DNA of 64,000 nucleotides from Roseococcus suduntuyensis (GCF_014196305.1 NZ_JACIDJ010000009.1:23687-87686); one strand, 5' to 3'. Positions 26,767 to 36,607 are shown, counted from the first letter of the stretch. The notes: generated by a model not told the origin, from the sequence alone. A program made the numbers and translations.

Positions 26767-27606
26767 ATGGACGCTGAACTGCTGGCCCGCATCGCCGCCG
26801 CCCTCGAACGCCTGGCCCCGCCGCCCCCGCCGCCGCCGACCCTGGAGGGGGCCGATGCCTTCGTCTGGCACCCGCCCGCCCGGCTGCAGCCGGTCCCGGT
26901 GGTCAGCCGGGTGGACATCACGCTGCTGCAGGGGGTGGCGCGGCAGAAGGCGATCCTGCTGGAGAACACGCTGCGCTTCGCGCGCGGCCTGCCGGCCAAC
27001 AACGCCATGCTCTGGGGCGCGCGCGGCATGGGGAAGTCCTCGCTGGTGAAGGCGGCCCATGCCGAGGCCAATGCCCAGCACCCGGGCAGCCTGGCGCTGA
27101 TCGAGATCCATCGCGAAGACATCCGCACCCTGCCCGAATTGCTGAACCACCTGCGCGCGCAGCCCCGGCGCGCGCTGGTGTTCTGCGACGACCTCTCCTT
27201 CGAGAAGGAGGATGCCGACTACAAGGCGCTGAAATCCGTGCTGGATGGCGGGATCGAGGGGCGTCCGGCCAACGTATTGTTCTACGCGACCAGCAACCGC
27301 CGCCACCTGATGCCGCGCGACATGATCGAGAATGAGCGCAGCACCGCCATCAACCCCGCCGAGGCGGTGGAGGAGAAGGTCTCGCTGTCCGACCGCTTCG
27401 GCCTCTGGATCGGCTTCCACAACTGCGATCAGGACACCTTCTTCGCCATGATCGACGGCTATGCCGGGGCGATGAACCTGCCGCTCGGCCAGGAGGAGCT
27501 GCACAAGGCCGCCATCGAATGGTCCGTCACGCGCGGCGGGCGGTCGGGGCGCGTGGCCTGGCAGTTCATCCAGGAGATGGCCGGCCGGCTTGGGGTGAAG
27601 GCGTGA
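26767..27606 (+). CDS. DUF815-family P-loop ATPase
   Basis: A 279-residue AAA-like ATPase of the DUF815 family. The P-loop is GARGMGKSSLVKA, a Walker B-like segment is RALVFCDDLSFE, and the family string ATSNRRHLMPRDM follows, with VEEKVSLSDRFGLWIGF further on. The family is widespread in proteobacteria and uncharacterised; resemblance to helicase loaders is sometimes noted. It is divergent from yajC and overlaps the next gene by four bases (GTGA), forming a three-gene unit with the flavoprotein and metallo-hydrolase. Confidence 0.85.
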   Translation: MDAELLARIAAALERLAPPPPPPPTLEGADAFVWHPPARLQPVPVVSRVDITLLQGVARQKAILLENTLRFARGLPANNAMLWGARGMGKSSLVKAAHAEANAQHPGSLALIEIHREDIRTLPELLNHLRAQPRRALVFCDDLSFEKEDADYKALKSVLDGGIEGRPANVLFYATSNRRHLMPRDMIENERSTAINPAEAVEEKVSLSDRFGLWIGFHNCDQDTFFAMIDGYAGAMNLPLGQEELHKAAIEWSVTRGGRSGRVAWQFIQEMAGRLGVKA

Positions 27607-28208
27607 ACTTCCTGGACAGCCTGGAGGCGCTGCACGCCCTCTATGGCGTGCCCACCCCCGCCTCGACGCGCAAGGAGGCGTCGCGGATCATCCCAGAATA
27701 CCGCCGCATCATCGAGGCGGCACCCTTCCTGGCACTCGCCACGGCGGGGCCGGAGGGGCTCGATTGCTCGCCGCGCGGCGATCGGCCGGGGCAGTTGGTC
27801 CGCATCCTGGACGACACCACGCTCGCCCTGCCGGATCGGCGCGGCAATGACCGCATCGACAGCCTGCGCAACATCCTGCGCGACCCGCGCGTGGCGCTGA
27901 TGTTCCTCATCCCCGGCAGCGGCAATGCGCTGCGGGTGAACGGCACGGCCCGCATCACCGCCGACGCCGCGCTGTGCGAGAGCTTCACCATGGAAGGCCG
28001 CGCGCCCCGCAGCGTGGCCGTCATCACCGTCGAGACGATCTATTTCCAGTGTGCCCGCGCCGTGATCCGCGCGGGGCTGTGGGAGCCCCATGCCAAGCCC
28101 GATCTGCCCACCCCCGGCCAGATCCTGGCCGCGCTGACGGCGGGCGAGGTCGGTGGCGCGCGCTATGACAGCGAATGGCCGGAGCGCGCGGCCAAGACCA
28201 TGTGGTGA
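27603..28208 (+). CDS. Pyridoxamine 5'-phosphate oxidase-like FMN flavoprotein (MSMEG_1061 type)
   Basis: A 201-residue split-barrel flavoprotein. Family cues are FLALATAGPEGLDCSPRGD near residues 42-60, LALPDRRGNDRIDSLRNIL for FMN phosphate binding, and LMFLIPGSGNALRVNGTARI. Such proteins bind FMN or F420 and may act as oxidoreductases or flavin reductases; the substrate is unknown. The GTG start overlaps the DUF815 stop (GTGA), and its own stop overlaps the next GTG in the same way, so all three genes are translationally coupled. Confidence 0.82.
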   Translation: MNFLDSLEALHALYGVPTPASTRKEASRIIPEYRRIIEAAPFLALATAGPEGLDCSPRGDRPGQLVRILDDTTLALPDRRGNDRIDSLRNILRDPRVALMFLIPGSGNALRVNGTARITADAALCESFTMEGRAPRSVAVITVETIYFQCARAVIRAGLWEPHAKPDLPTPGQILAALTAGEVGGARYDSEWPERAAKTMW

Positions 28209-29164
28209 GGCTCGGCCCCGCCACCCGCGACGCGCGCGGGCGCTTCCTCAACCCCGATGGCGGCCAGGCCTTCCAGCCGCTCGGGCGGGTGCTGCGGATG
28301 CTGACCGAAAGCCGGGGCACCCCGTGGCCGCGTGACCTGCGCGACCCACCCCAGCCCCCGCCGCCCACGCAGGTGCCGGCAGGGCAGGGGGCCTTCACCT
28401 TCCTGGGCCACTCTACCTTCCTGGTGCGGCTGGCCGATGGCACCACGTTGCTGACCGACCCCATCTTCAGCGAGCGATGCAGCCCCTTCACCTGGATCGG
28501 GCCGCGCCGCGCCCGGCCGCCCGCTATTGCCCTGGATGCCCTGCCGCGCATTGACGCCGTGCTGGTCAGCCACGGGCATTACGACCACATGGACCTGCCC
28601 AGCCTGCGCGCCCTGCACGCACGCTGGCAGCCGCGGCTCATCACGGGCCTGGGTCATGCCGAATTCCTGGCGCGGAACGGCGTGCCCGGCGCGGTGGAGC
28701 TGGATTGGGGCCAGGCGGCGCCGCTGCCCGGCGGCCACCGGGCCACCTATGTGCCCATGCGGCATTTCTCGGCGCGCGGCATTCGTGACCGCGCCCTGGC
28801 GCTGTGGGGTGGCTTCGGGGTGAAGGTTGTGGACGGCGGCCGCTTCCTGTTCGCGGGCGACACGGCGGCGGGGGGGCATCTGGACGCCATCGGCGCGCAT
28901 TTCGGCGGCTTCGGCGCGGCCCTGATCCCGATCGGCGCCTATGAGCCGTTGTGGTTCATGCAGCATGTCCACATCACGCCGGAGCAGGCGCTGGAAGCGC
29001 AGCGGCAATTGCGCGCCCGCACCGCCATCGCCATGCATTTCGGCACCTTCAAGCTGACGCAGGAGGGCATTGACGAACCCGCCCAGCGGCTGCTGGCCGC
29101 GCGCGGGGCGCAGGATTTCCGGGTGCCCGGCTTCGGGGAGACGCTGGTCCTGGATCTCGGTTGA
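28205..29164 (+). CDS. Metallo-beta-lactamase-fold hydrolase (NAPE-PLD/UlaG-like)
   Basis: A 319-residue zinc hydrolase. The metal-binding signature HGHYDHMD is in VLVSHGHYDHMDLPSL. Further ligands are in MRHFSARG and FAGDTAAGG, and the final histidine is in AMHFGTF. The N-terminal FLNPDGG and FTFLGHSTFLVRL, and the overall length, match the bacterial group related to N-acyl-phosphatidylethanolamine phospholipase D. There is no signal peptide. Substrate is unknown; a phosphodiesterase acting on lipids or cyclic esters is possible. It ends the three-gene unit with DUF815 and PPOX and is convergent with a Bug receptor, 23 bases apart. Confidence 0.82.
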   Translation: MRLGPATRDARGRFLNPDGGQAFQPLGRVLRMLTESRGTPWPRDLRDPPQPPPPTQVPAGQGAFTFLGHSTFLVRLADGTTLLTDPIFSERCSPFTWIGPRRARPPAIALDALPRIDAVLVSHGHYDHMDLPSLRALHARWQPRLITGLGHAEFLARNGVPGAVELDWGQAAPLPGGHRATYVPMRHFSARGIRDRALALWGGFGVKVVDGGRFLFAGDTAAGGHLDAIGAHFGGFGAALIPIGAYEPLWFMQHVHITPEQALEAQRQLRARTAIAMHFGTFKLTQEGIDEPAQRLLAARGAQDFRVPGFGETLVLDLG

Positions 29165-29187
29165 AGCCGGGCCGGCGCGGCTTGGCG

Positions 29188-30168
29188 TCAGTTCACCATG
29201 ATCCCGGCATCGCGGGTCAGGCTGCCGGTCAAGGCCTTCTGCGCCGCGACGAATGCCGCGAATTCGGCCGGCATGCTGCCGACCGGGACCATCCCGATGG
29301 CCCCCAGCCGTTCCAGCACCACCGGCTGGAACAGCGCCTCGCGCAGCACCGCCTGCAGCCGCGCAAGGATCGGCCCGGGCGTGCCGGCGGGCGCGAACAC
29401 GCCGCCCCATTCGTTCCAGTCATAGCCCGCGAGCCCCGCCTCCTGGAGGGTCGGCAGGTCCGGGAAGGCCGGCAGGCGGGCGGCGGTGGACACGGCCAGG
29501 CCGCGCAGCCGCCCATCGCGCACCAGCGCCGCCGTGCTGCCGACCGTGCCGATATGGAAGTCCACCGTGCCGGCGAGCAGCCCCTGCACAGCCGGGCCGC
29601 CGCCGCGGAACGGCACATGCGTCACCTCGAACCCGGCCAGCTTCTGGAACAGCGCACCGGCGTAGTGGGTGGAGGCGCCATTGCCGCCCGAGGCGTAGGT
29701 CAAGGGCCGCCCGGCCGCGGCGCGGGCGCGTCCCAGTGCCAGGAACTCGACGATGGTCTGGGCCGGAAGGGAGGGGTGCGCGGCCAGCAGCAGCGGCACG
29801 GAGGTCAACTGCGTCACCGGCGCGAAGGCGGTGTCGTAGCTGAAGGCGAGGTTGCTGAGCAGGAAGGGGGCCGCCGCGTGCTGCGAGGCATCGAACAGCA
29901 GCGTGTGCCCATCGGCCGGCGCGGAAGCGACGTTGCCTGCCGCGAGGCTGCCCACCGCGCCGCCGCGATTCTCGACCACCAGCGGCTGGCCCAGCAATTC
30001 GCCCACCCGCGGGGCGATCAGCCGCGTCACGGCGTCAATGGCACCGCCCGGTGGAAAGGAAAGCACGGCACGGACCGGCCGTGTGGGAAAGCCCGCCTGC
30101 GCGCGAAGCGGCAGCGGCGAGGCCAGCAGGGGCGCGGCCCCCATGAGGGCGCGACGCGGAATGAACAT
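29188..30168 (-). CDS. Bug-family (TctC-like) periplasmic solute receptor
   Basis: A 326-residue exported binding protein of the tripartite tricarboxylate transporter receptor family. A signal sequence (RRALMGAAPLLASPLPLRAQA) precedes the Bug hallmarks FPTRPVRAVLSFPPGGAIDAVTRLIA, VENRGGAVGSLAAGNVA, HVPFRGGGPAVQGLLAG and LPTLQEAGLAGYD. Such receptors bind organic acids or amides. No tctA or tctB membrane genes are near, so it is an orphan. It is divergent from the PuuE-like deacetylase, which may hint at a shared substrate such as a ureide, but that is speculation. Confidence 0.88.
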   Translation of the reverse strand: MFIPRRALMGAAPLLASPLPLRAQAGFPTRPVRAVLSFPPGGAIDAVTRLIAPRVGELLGQPLVVENRGGAVGSLAAGNVASAPADGHTLLFDASQHAAAPFLLSNLAFSYDTAFAPVTQLTSVPLLLAAHPSLPAQTIVEFLALGRARAAAGRPLTYASGGNGASTHYAGALFQKLAGFEVTHVPFRGGGPAVQGLLAGTVDFHIGTVGSTAALVRDGRLRGLAVSTAARLPAFPDLPTLQEAGLAGYDWNEWGGVFAPAGTPGPILARLQAVLREALFQPVVLERLGAIGMVPVGSMPAEFAAFVAAQKALTGSLTRDAGIMVN

Positions 30169-30257
30169 ATGTGTCGTTTCCTGTCTGGGTGGACAGGCGT
30201 TTCCCTGGTTGTAGATAGCTGCGCCCGCCCCGGGCCGCAAAGCGGAAAGGATGCGCC

Positions 30258-31145
30258 ATGCGCGATCTCGTGGGATATGGCGGCACCTGGCCCGACCTGC
30301 GCTGGCCCAACGGCGCGCGGCTGGCCGTTTCGGTCGCGGTGAACTTCGAGGAGGGCGCCGAGCAGCAGGTGGGCGATGGCGATCCCCGCTCCGAGCCCAT
30401 GGGCGAGTTCATGAGCGTCGTCACCCCCGGCACGCGCGACATGGGGCAGGAGCAGATCTTCGCCTATGGCATGCGCGCCGGGCTGTGGCGGATGCTGGAT
30501 GCGCTGGACCGCCACCGCATCCCCTCCACCTTCCTGATGTGCGGCCGGGCGGTGGAACGCTCGCCCAGCCTGGCGGCGGCCATCGCCGCGCGTGGGCATG
30601 AGGCCGCGGTGCATGGCTGGCTCTGGCGCCCGCATTCCGACTATGCCTCGGCCGAGGCGGAGGGGCGTGACCTCGATCGCTGCATGGAGGTGATCCGGCA
30701 GGCCTGCGGCACCACGCCACGCGGCTTCTTCTGCCGTGGCTCGGAGAGCATCTGGACGCGGGCGCTGCTGGCCGAGCGCGGCTTCCTCTACACCTCCAAC
30801 GCCTTCGACGACGACCTGCCCTATCGTGACCCCGCGCAGCCTGGGCTGCTGGTGCTGCCCTATGCGCTGGACAGCAACGACAGCAAGTTCTTCCACCCCA
30901 ACGGCTTCGTCCGCGCGCGCGAAATGGTGGAATATGTGGACGACGCGCTGGAGACGCTGCTGGCCGAGGCGGAGCGCGGCCGGCCGCGCCTGCTCAACAT
31001 CGGCTATCACCTGCGGATCAGCGGCCGTCCGGGGCGCTTTCCGGCGATGGACCGCGTGCTGGCGCGGCTGGCCTCGCTGGGCGACCGCATCTGGGTGGCG
31101 CGGCGGGACGCGATCGCGGAGGCCTTCCTGGCCGCGACGCGCTGA
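30258..31145 (+). CDS. Polysaccharide deacetylase-fold protein, PuuE/allantoinase-like
   Basis: A 295-residue NodB-homology enzyme. The early block SVAVNFEEGAE, in place of the usual D-D motif, and HGWLWRPHSDY resemble the PuuE branch, where members hydrolyse allantoin without metal. RGFFCRGSESIWTRALLAERG and YALDSNDSKFF are further PuuE-like segments. The alternative is deacetylation of an N-acetyl sugar. No other purine-degradation genes are in the window. It is divergent from a Bug receptor and convergent with rnd across a triplicated hairpin. Confidence 0.8.
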   Translation: MRDLVGYGGTWPDLRWPNGARLAVSVAVNFEEGAEQQVGDGDPRSEPMGEFMSVVTPGTRDMGQEQIFAYGMRAGLWRMLDALDRHRIPSTFLMCGRAVERSPSLAAAIAARGHEAAVHGWLWRPHSDYASAEAEGRDLDRCMEVIRQACGTTPRGFFCRGSESIWTRALLAERGFLYTSNAFDDDLPYRDPAQPGLLVLPYALDSNDSKFFHPNGFVRAREMVEYVDDALETLLAEAERGRPRLLNIGYHLRISGRPGRFPAMDRVLARLASLGDRIWVARRDAIAEAFLAATR

Positions 31146-31150
31146 CGGGT

Positions 31151-31237
31151 TCAGGTGCGGATCAGCCGCACCCGCCGTCTCAGGTGCGGATGAGCCGCAC
31201 CCGCCATCTCAGGTGCGGATGAGCCGCACCCGCCGCC
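31151..31237 (-). repeat. 29-bp tandem repeat, three copies, at the rnd 3' end
   Basis: Units start at 31151, 31180 and 31209. On the minus strand each ends with the last codons and TGA of rnd and forms a hairpin GGTGCGG/CCGCACC with a five-base loop. The copy at 31209-31237 is the true gene end; the other two lie beyond the stop codon. The copies differ at only a few bases. It is a probable terminator. Confidence 0.92.
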
Positions 31238-32381
31238 CCGCCACGCCCAGCGCCAGCCTGCCCTGCTTCAGCGCCAGCGCGTCCTCGCCGAACACCTCGC
31301 GCCGCCAACCGGCCAGGCAGCGCACATCGGGTTCGGCCTCGCTCGCCAGGCGCTCCAGGTCCTCGGTGTCGGCCAGGAGCTTGGGGGCGACGTTGTGGGC
31401 CTCGGCGGCGGCGGCCAGCAGCACCTTCAGCAGGGCCACCAGCGCGGGCGAGGCGCCGGCGCCCTTTCGCGCTTCAAGGGGTTCGGGCAGGGCGTCGTCC
31501 GGCAGGGCGCGTGCCTCGGCGATGGCGGCCAGCAGGCCGGTGCCGGACTTGCCGCGCGCAAAGCCCTCGGTCACGCCGCGGGCGCGGGCCAGCTGCTCGG
31601 GGTTGGTGGGGGCGGAGGCCGCGAGCTCCAGCAGCGTCTCGTCCTTCACCAGCCGCCCGCGCGGGATGTTCACGCGCTGTGCCTCGGCCTCGCGCCAGCC
31701 GGCGGCGGCGCGCAGCACGCCCAGGAAGCGGCGGTTGCTGGTCTTGGGCTTGAGGCGCTCCCAGGCATTTTCGGGGCGGGTGATGTAGGTCTCGGGCTCG
31801 GCCAGGGCGTCCATTTCCTGCGCCACCCAGTCGAGCCTTCCCTCGTTCAGCAGCTTTTCCCGAAGCTCCCGATAGACGCGGCGCAGATGCGTCACGTCCG
31901 CAGCCGCATAGGCGATCTGCGCGGGCGAGAGCGGCCGGGCGGACCAGTCGCTGAAGCGGTGGGCCTTGTCTATGGCGGCACCCGCGAGCGCCCGCACCAG
32001 GCTGTCATAGCTGGCCTGGTCGCCGAAGCCGGCCACCATGGCGGCCACCTGGGTGTCAAACAGGGGGGTCGGCACGGCGCCGAATTTCAGCAGGAAGATT
32101 TCCACATCCTGGCGGGCGGCGTGGAAGACCTTGACCACGGCGGGGTCGGCCAGCAGCTCGCCGAGCGGCGCCAGGTCCATGCCCTCGGCCTGGGCGTCCA
32201 CCACGGCCACCTCGCTCTCGCCCGCGAGCTGGACGACGCACAGCTCCGGCCAATAGGTGCGTTCGCGCATGAACTCCGTGTCCACCGTGACATAGGGTTC
32301 GGTGCGGAGCCTGTCGCAGAGGGCGGCGAGCTCCTCGGCGGAGGTGATGAGGCGGGGGGTGGGTTCAGCGCTGCGGGCCAT
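31209..32381 (-). CDS. rnd: Ribonuclease D
   Basis: A 390-residue 3'-5' exoribonuclease acting in tRNA 3'-end maturation. The DEDDy exonuclease motifs are visible: [10 protein letters not shown] (Exo I), [11 protein letters not shown] (Exo II) and [11 protein letters not shown] (Exo III). [15 protein letters not shown] is also typical, and a C-terminal HRDC-like region follows. The start [14 protein letters not shown] leaves 151 bases to the divergent aspS. Its last codons and stop are copied twice more downstream in the 29-base repeat. Confidence 0.93.
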   Translation of the reverse strand: MARSAEPTPRLITSAEELAALCDRLRTEPYVTVDTEFMRERTYWPELCVVQLAGESEVAVVDAQAEGMDLAPLGELLADPAVVKVFHAARQDVEIFLLKFGAVPTPLFDTQVAAMVAGFGDQASYDSLVRALAGAAIDKAHRFSDWSARPLSPAQIAYAAADVTHLRRVYRELREKLLNEGRLDWVAQEMDALAEPETYITRPENAWERLKPKTSNRRFLGVLRAAAGWREAEAQRVNIPRGRLVKDETLLELAASAPTNPEQLARARGVTEGFARGKSGTGLLAAIAEARALPDDALPEPLEARKGAGASPALVALLKVLLAAAAEAHNVAPKLLADTEDLERLASEAEPDVRCLAGWRREVFGEDALALKQGRLALGVAGRRVRLIRT

Positions 32382-32532
32382 TCCCTTGCGTTTAGGCCCT
32401 CCGGGGCGGCGCGCAAGGTGCCCCAAGGGGCAGGGGCAGGGGCGGGGGCAGGCGTGGCGGTGGCTTGACTTCCCGCATGGGGCAAGGCCCTTTGCCGCCC
32501 CTGCCTCTTCCGTTCGCCAGACCAGGGTTCCC

Positions 32533-34332
32533 ATGCACGCCTACCGCACCCACACCTGCGGCGCCCTCCGCGCCGAGCACGCCGGACATACGGCCCGCCT
32601 CTCCGGCTGGGTGCACCGCAAGCGCGACCATGGCGGGCTGCTCTTCATTGATTTGCGCGACCATTACGGCATCACGCAATGCGTCATCCCCTCGGGCTCT
32701 TCCGTCTTCGCCGCGGCCGACGCGGTGCGGGTGGAGAGCGTGATCACCGTCACCGGCGAGGTGGTGAACCGCGAACCCGGCACCGTGAACGACAAGCTGC
32801 CCACCGGCGCCATCGAGCTACGGGTGAAGGAGCTGGTGGTGCAGTCCACCGCCGATGTCCTGCCCTTCCAGGTGGCGCAGGAGCAGGAGGCGCCGGAGGA
32901 GATGCGCCTGCGCTACCGCTTCCTCGATTTGCGGCGGGAGCGGCTGCAGCGCAACATGATCTTGCGCGCCAAGATCATCGACAGCATCCGCCGCCGCATG
33001 ATCGAGATCGGGTTCAATGAGTTCCAGACGCCGATCCTGACGGTGTCCAGCCCCGAGGGCGCGCGGGACTTCCTGGTGCCGGCCCGCCTGCACCCCGGCA
33101 AGTTCTACGCCCTGCCCCAGGCGCCGCAGCAGTACAAGCAGCTGACGATGGTGGCGGGCTTCGACCGCTACTTCCAGATCGCCCCCTGCTTCCGCGACGA
33201 GGCGGGCCGCGCCGACCGCACGCTGATGTTCTACCAGCTCGACGTGGAGATGAGCTTCGTCACGCAGGAGGATGTGTTCTCCGCGATGGAGCCCGTGATC
33301 CGCGGCACCTTCGAGGAATTCGCGGAAGGCCGTGCGGTGGATGCCGGCCCCTGGATCCGCATCCCCTATGCCAAGGCCATGCTGGACTATGGCTCGGACA
33401 AGCCGGACCTGCGCAACCCGCTGGTGATTCGCGACGTGACGGAGCATTTCGCGGGTTCGGGCTTCGGGCTCTTCGCCAAGATCGCGGCGGGCGGCGGCGT
33501 GGTCCGCGCCATTCCGGCCCCGGGCGCGGGCGCCAACCCCCGCAGCTTCTTCGACAAGCTGAACGAATGGGCGCGGGAGCAGGGGGCGGGCGGCCTAGGC
33601 TACATCACCTTTGACCAGGACGGCCCCAAGGGCCCCATCGCCCGCAACCTGGAGGCCGACCGCGCCGAGGCCATCCGCCAGGCCTGCGGGCTGAACCCGG
33701 GCGACGCGGTGTTCTTCGCCGCCGGCAAGGCCGCCGATGCCGCCAAGTTCGCCGGCCAGACCCGACTGCGCCTGGGCAATGAGCTGGGCCTGACCGAGAA
33801 GTCCGGCTTCCGCTTCTGCTGGATCACCGATTTCCCGTTCTACGAACTGAACGAGGACACGGGCCAGGTGGATTTCAGCCACAACCCGTTCTCGATGCCC
33901 CAGGGCGAGATGGCGGCGCTGGAAACCCAGGACCCGCTGACCATCCCGGCCTACCAGTACGACATCGTCTGCAATGGCTATGAGATGGCCTCCGGCGCCA
34001 TCCGCAACCACAAGGCCGAGATCATGGTGAAGGCCTTCGGCATCGCGGGCTATCCGCCCGAGGCCGTGGAAGAACGCTTCGGCGGCATGCTGAACGCCTT
34101 CCGCTTCGGCGCCCCGCCCCACGGCGGCATGGCGGCGGGCATTGACCGCATCGTGATGCTGCTGGCCGAGGAGCCCAACCTGCGCGAGGTGAACCTCTTC
34201 CCCATGAACCAGCAGGGCGAGGAACTGATGATGGGCTCGCCCTCGGTGGTGGAGGAGGCGCGGCTCAAGGAATTGTCACTGCGTGTATCCCTGCCCCCCG
34301 CGAAGGCTGCACCTGCCCCGCAAAAGGGCTAG
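32533..34332 (+). CDS. aspS: Aspartyl-tRNA synthetase, probably non-discriminating
   Basis: Class II synthetase of the bacterial type, 599 residues: N-terminal OB-fold ([19 protein letters not shown]), motif 2 region [23 protein letters not shown] (split here as [10 protein letters not shown] and LDVEMSF), the GAD insertion domain, GSDKPDLRN, and motif 3 GIDRIVMLL. The histidine in RDHGG replaces the leucine of E. coli AspRS and is a known mark of enzymes that also charge tRNA-Asn, for later amidation by GatCAB. That is an inference here, because gatCAB and asnS are not in view. It is followed after 9 bases by the EipB-like gene. Confidence 0.94.
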   Translation: MHAYRTHTCGALRAEHAGHTARLSGWVHRKRDHGGLLFIDLRDHYGITQCVIPSGSSVFAAADAVRVESVITVTGEVVNREPGTVNDKLPTGAIELRVKELVVQSTADVLPFQVAQEQEAPEEMRLRYRFLDLRRERLQRNMILRAKIIDSIRRRMIEIGFNEFQTPILTVSSPEGARDFLVPARLHPGKFYALPQAPQQYKQLTMVAGFDRYFQIAPCFRDEAGRADRTLMFYQLDVEMSFVTQEDVFSAMEPVIRGTFEEFAEGRAVDAGPWIRIPYAKAMLDYGSDKPDLRNPLVIRDVTEHFAGSGFGLFAKIAAGGGVVRAIPAPGAGANPRSFFDKLNEWAREQGAGGLGYITFDQDGPKGPIARNLEADRAEAIRQACGLNPGDAVFFAAGKAADAAKFAGQTRLRLGNELGLTEKSGFRFCWITDFPFYELNEDTGQVDFSHNPFSMPQGEMAALETQDPLTIPAYQYDIVCNGYEMASGAIRNHKAEIMVKAFGIAGYPPEAVEERFGGMLNAFRFGAPPHGGMAAGIDRIVMLLAEEPNLREVNLFPMNQQGEELMMGSPSVVEEARLKELSLRVSLPPAKAAPAPQKG

Positions 34333-34341
34333 AAGGGCCAT

Positions 34342-35196
34342 ATGATCCGACGCGCCCTCCTGACCGGCCTCACCCTGCTGCTGCTGGCCCCAGCCGTGCC
34401 CGCGCAGCAGGCCACCCCTCCCGCGACACCCCCCGCCACCCCGGCCGCCGAGCCGGGGCATGAGCGGATGCTGGCCCACCGGGCGGCCTACCGGCTGACG
34501 CTGGACGGGGCGCGCGACGGTGCCGGGGTGGCGGAGGCCCAGGGGCTGATGCTCTTCGACATCCTGGACGCCTGCGATGCCTGGGCGGCGCGGCAGCGCT
34601 TCACCCTCATCATCCAGGACCGCGACGGCAACAGCATCGAGACCAGCTCGGAATACAACACGCTGGAGGCGAAGGACGGCACGCGACTGCGCTTCTCGCT
34701 GAACCAGATCACCGAGGGGGCCGTCACCTCCCGCGTGGCCGGCACGGCGGAGCTGACGCCCGAGGGTGGCGTGGCGCGCTATGACGAACCCACCAATGCC
34801 GAGGAACGCCTGCCCCCCGGCACGCTGCTGCCCATGCAGCACACCATCCGCGCCCTGGCGGCGGCGCGCTCGGGGCAGCGCATCATGGTCTCCCCGCTCT
34901 TCGACGGCACCAGCGAGGACGGCGCGCAGGACACCACGACGCTGATGGCCGGCGGCTGGACCGCGCCGCAGCCCCACGCGCAATTTCCCCTGCTGTCGGA
35001 ACTGGGCAGCGCGCGCATGCGCATCGCCTTCTTCGACCGCGACCAGGCGGCGCAGGGTGGCGCCTCCACCCCCAGCTACGAGGTCAGCCTGCGCTATTAC
35101 GAAAATGGCGTGGCCGATGAGCTGCTGATGGATTTCGGCGATTTCCGCGTGCGCGGCGAATTGGCGGAACTGACGCCCATTCCGAGCCCTTGCTAG
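34342..35196 (+). CDS. EipB-like periplasmic envelope protein (DUF1849)
   Basis: A 284-residue exported protein: a hydrophobic signal (LLTGLTLLLLAPAVPAQQ) and a Pro/Ala/Thr linker are followed by the mature domain beginning HRAAYRLTLDGAR. The family, studied as EipB in Brucella, forms a spiral beta fold needed for envelope integrity and has a conserved disulfide between an early cysteine and one near the C-terminus. Here Cys78 (DILDACDAW) and the terminal Cys284 (PIPSPC) match that pattern. Other cues are YRFSLNQITEG-like RFSLNQITEG and the ending YYENGVADELLMDFG. It lies 9 bases after aspS. Confidence 0.82.
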   Translation: MIRRALLTGLTLLLLAPAVPAQQATPPATPPATPAAEPGHERMLAHRAAYRLTLDGARDGAGVAEAQGLMLFDILDACDAWAARQRFTLIIQDRDGNSIETSSEYNTLEAKDGTRLRFSLNQITEGAVTSRVAGTAELTPEGGVARYDEPTNAEERLPPGTLLPMQHTIRALAAARSGQRIMVSPLFDGTSEDGAQDTTTLMAGGWTAPQPHAQFPLLSELGSARMRIAFFDRDQAAQGGASTPSYEVSLRYYENGVADELLMDFGDFRVRGELAELTPIPSPC

Positions 35197-35272
35197 GCGG
35201 TTCGGCCTAGCCTGGGTTGCCACCCTCTCCCCTGCGGCCAATCCTGTCGCGGCACTGCCCGGGGGAGCCGCC

Positions 35273-36607
35273 ATGCCGATGATCCTTGCCGCCAATGCCA
35301 ATGCCCAGGGCAGCCATGTGGGCGAGTGGCGGCACCCCGACGCCTGGGACCGGCCAGCGGCCAACCTCGCCAACGCCGTGCGCCTCGCCCAGATCGCGGA
35401 AGGCGGCGGGTTCGACCTGCTCTTCCTCGCCGATGGCAATGGCGTGCGGAACATGGACAAGCCGGACCTCTTCGCCGCCACCTCTCCCTCCGACCGGCCG
35501 GGCATCTTCGAGCCGGTGACGCTGCTGGCCGCGCTGGCCATGGCGACTTCGCGCATCGGCCTCGTCGCCACCACCACCACCACCTATGACGAGCCCTTCC
35601 ATGTCGCCCGCCGCTTCGCCTCGCTCGATCACATCAGCGGCGGGCGGGCGGGGTGGAACCTGGTCACCACCTCCAACCCCGGCGATGCGCTGAATTTTTC
35701 CCATGAGGCGCATGTGCCGCGCGACGACCGCTACGAGCGTGCCTTTGAATTCGCCGCCGTGGTCAAGGGGCTATGGGATTCCTGGGCGGATGACGCCTTT
35801 CCGCAGGACAAGGCGAGCGGCCGCTTCCTCGACCCCGCCCGTGTCCATGCGCTGAACCACCATGGCAAGCATTTCCAGGTGGCGGGGCCGCTCAACGCGC
35901 CGCGGCCGCCGCAGGGGCAGCCCGTGGTCTTCTCGGCCGGGCAGTCGGAGACGGGCCGCGAACTCTCCGCCGCCATGGCCGATTGCGTCTTCGCCATCGA
36001 GGGCACGCTGCCCCGCGCCCAGGCCCTCTATGCCGACCTGAAGGGGCGGCTCGCCAAGCATGGCCGCACGCCGGACAGTCTCAAGATCCTGAGCGGCGTC
36101 ACCATCATCGCGGGCGAGACGGCCGAGGAGGCGCGGCGCATGTCCGACGAACTGGACGCGCTGGTGCCCGACGCCGTGGCGCTGGACTACCTGAACAAGA
36201 TGACCGGGCTGAAGTTCAAGCTTTCCATGCTCGACCAGCCCTTCCCCGATCTCGACACCAGCGAGATCGGCCCCACCGCCATCGCCCAGGCCATCGTCGC
36301 CCGCGCGCGGGGCGAGGGGATGACCATCCGCCAGGCCAGCCGCGCCATCCTGCCGCAGATGGCGGGCAACCTCTTCGTGGGCAGCGCGACCGAAGTCGCG
36401 GACCGCATGGAGGAATGGTATCGCGGCCATGGCTGCGACGGCTTCATGATCGCGGCCCCCGTGGTGCCCACCGGGCTGGAACGCTTCATCCGCCTGGTGG
36501 TGCCCGAACTTCGCCGCCGCGGCCTGGTCCGCACGGAATACGAGGGCACCACCCTGCGCGACCATCTGGGCCTGCCGCGCCCGGCCAACCGCTTCTTCCC
36601 GGCCTGA
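35273..36607 (+). CDS. FMN-dependent monooxygenase, NtaA/SnaA/DszA family
   Basis: A 444-residue bacterial-luciferase-fold flavin monooxygenase. Family features are WRHPDAW near the N-terminus, RLAQIAEGGGFDLLFLAD, YDEPFHVARRFASLDHISGGRAGWN with VTTSNPG, and QPVVFSAGQSETGRE. The class uses reduced FMN supplied by a separate reductase to oxidise amines, organosulfur compounds or related substrates; the substrate here is unknown. It precedes an amidase gene by 41 bases on the same strand, so both may act in breakdown of one nitrogenous compound, which is only a contextual inference. Confidence 0.88.
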   Translation: MPMILAANANAQGSHVGEWRHPDAWDRPAANLANAVRLAQIAEGGGFDLLFLADGNGVRNMDKPDLFAATSPSDRPGIFEPVTLLAALAMATSRIGLVATTTTTYDEPFHVARRFASLDHISGGRAGWNLVTTSNPGDALNFSHEAHVPRDDRYERAFEFAAVVKGLWDSWADDAFPQDKASGRFLDPARVHALNHHGKHFQVAGPLNAPRPPQGQPVVFSAGQSETGRELSAAMADCVFAIEGTLPRAQALYADLKGRLAKHGRTPDSLKILSGVTIIAGETAEEARRMSDELDALVPDAVALDYLNKMTGLKFKLSMLDQPFPDLDTSEIGPTAIAQAIVARARGEGMTIRQASRAILPQMAGNLFVGSATEVADRMEEWYRGHGCDGFMIAAPVVPTGLERFIRLVVPELRRRGLVRTEYEGTTLRDHLGLPRPANRFFPA

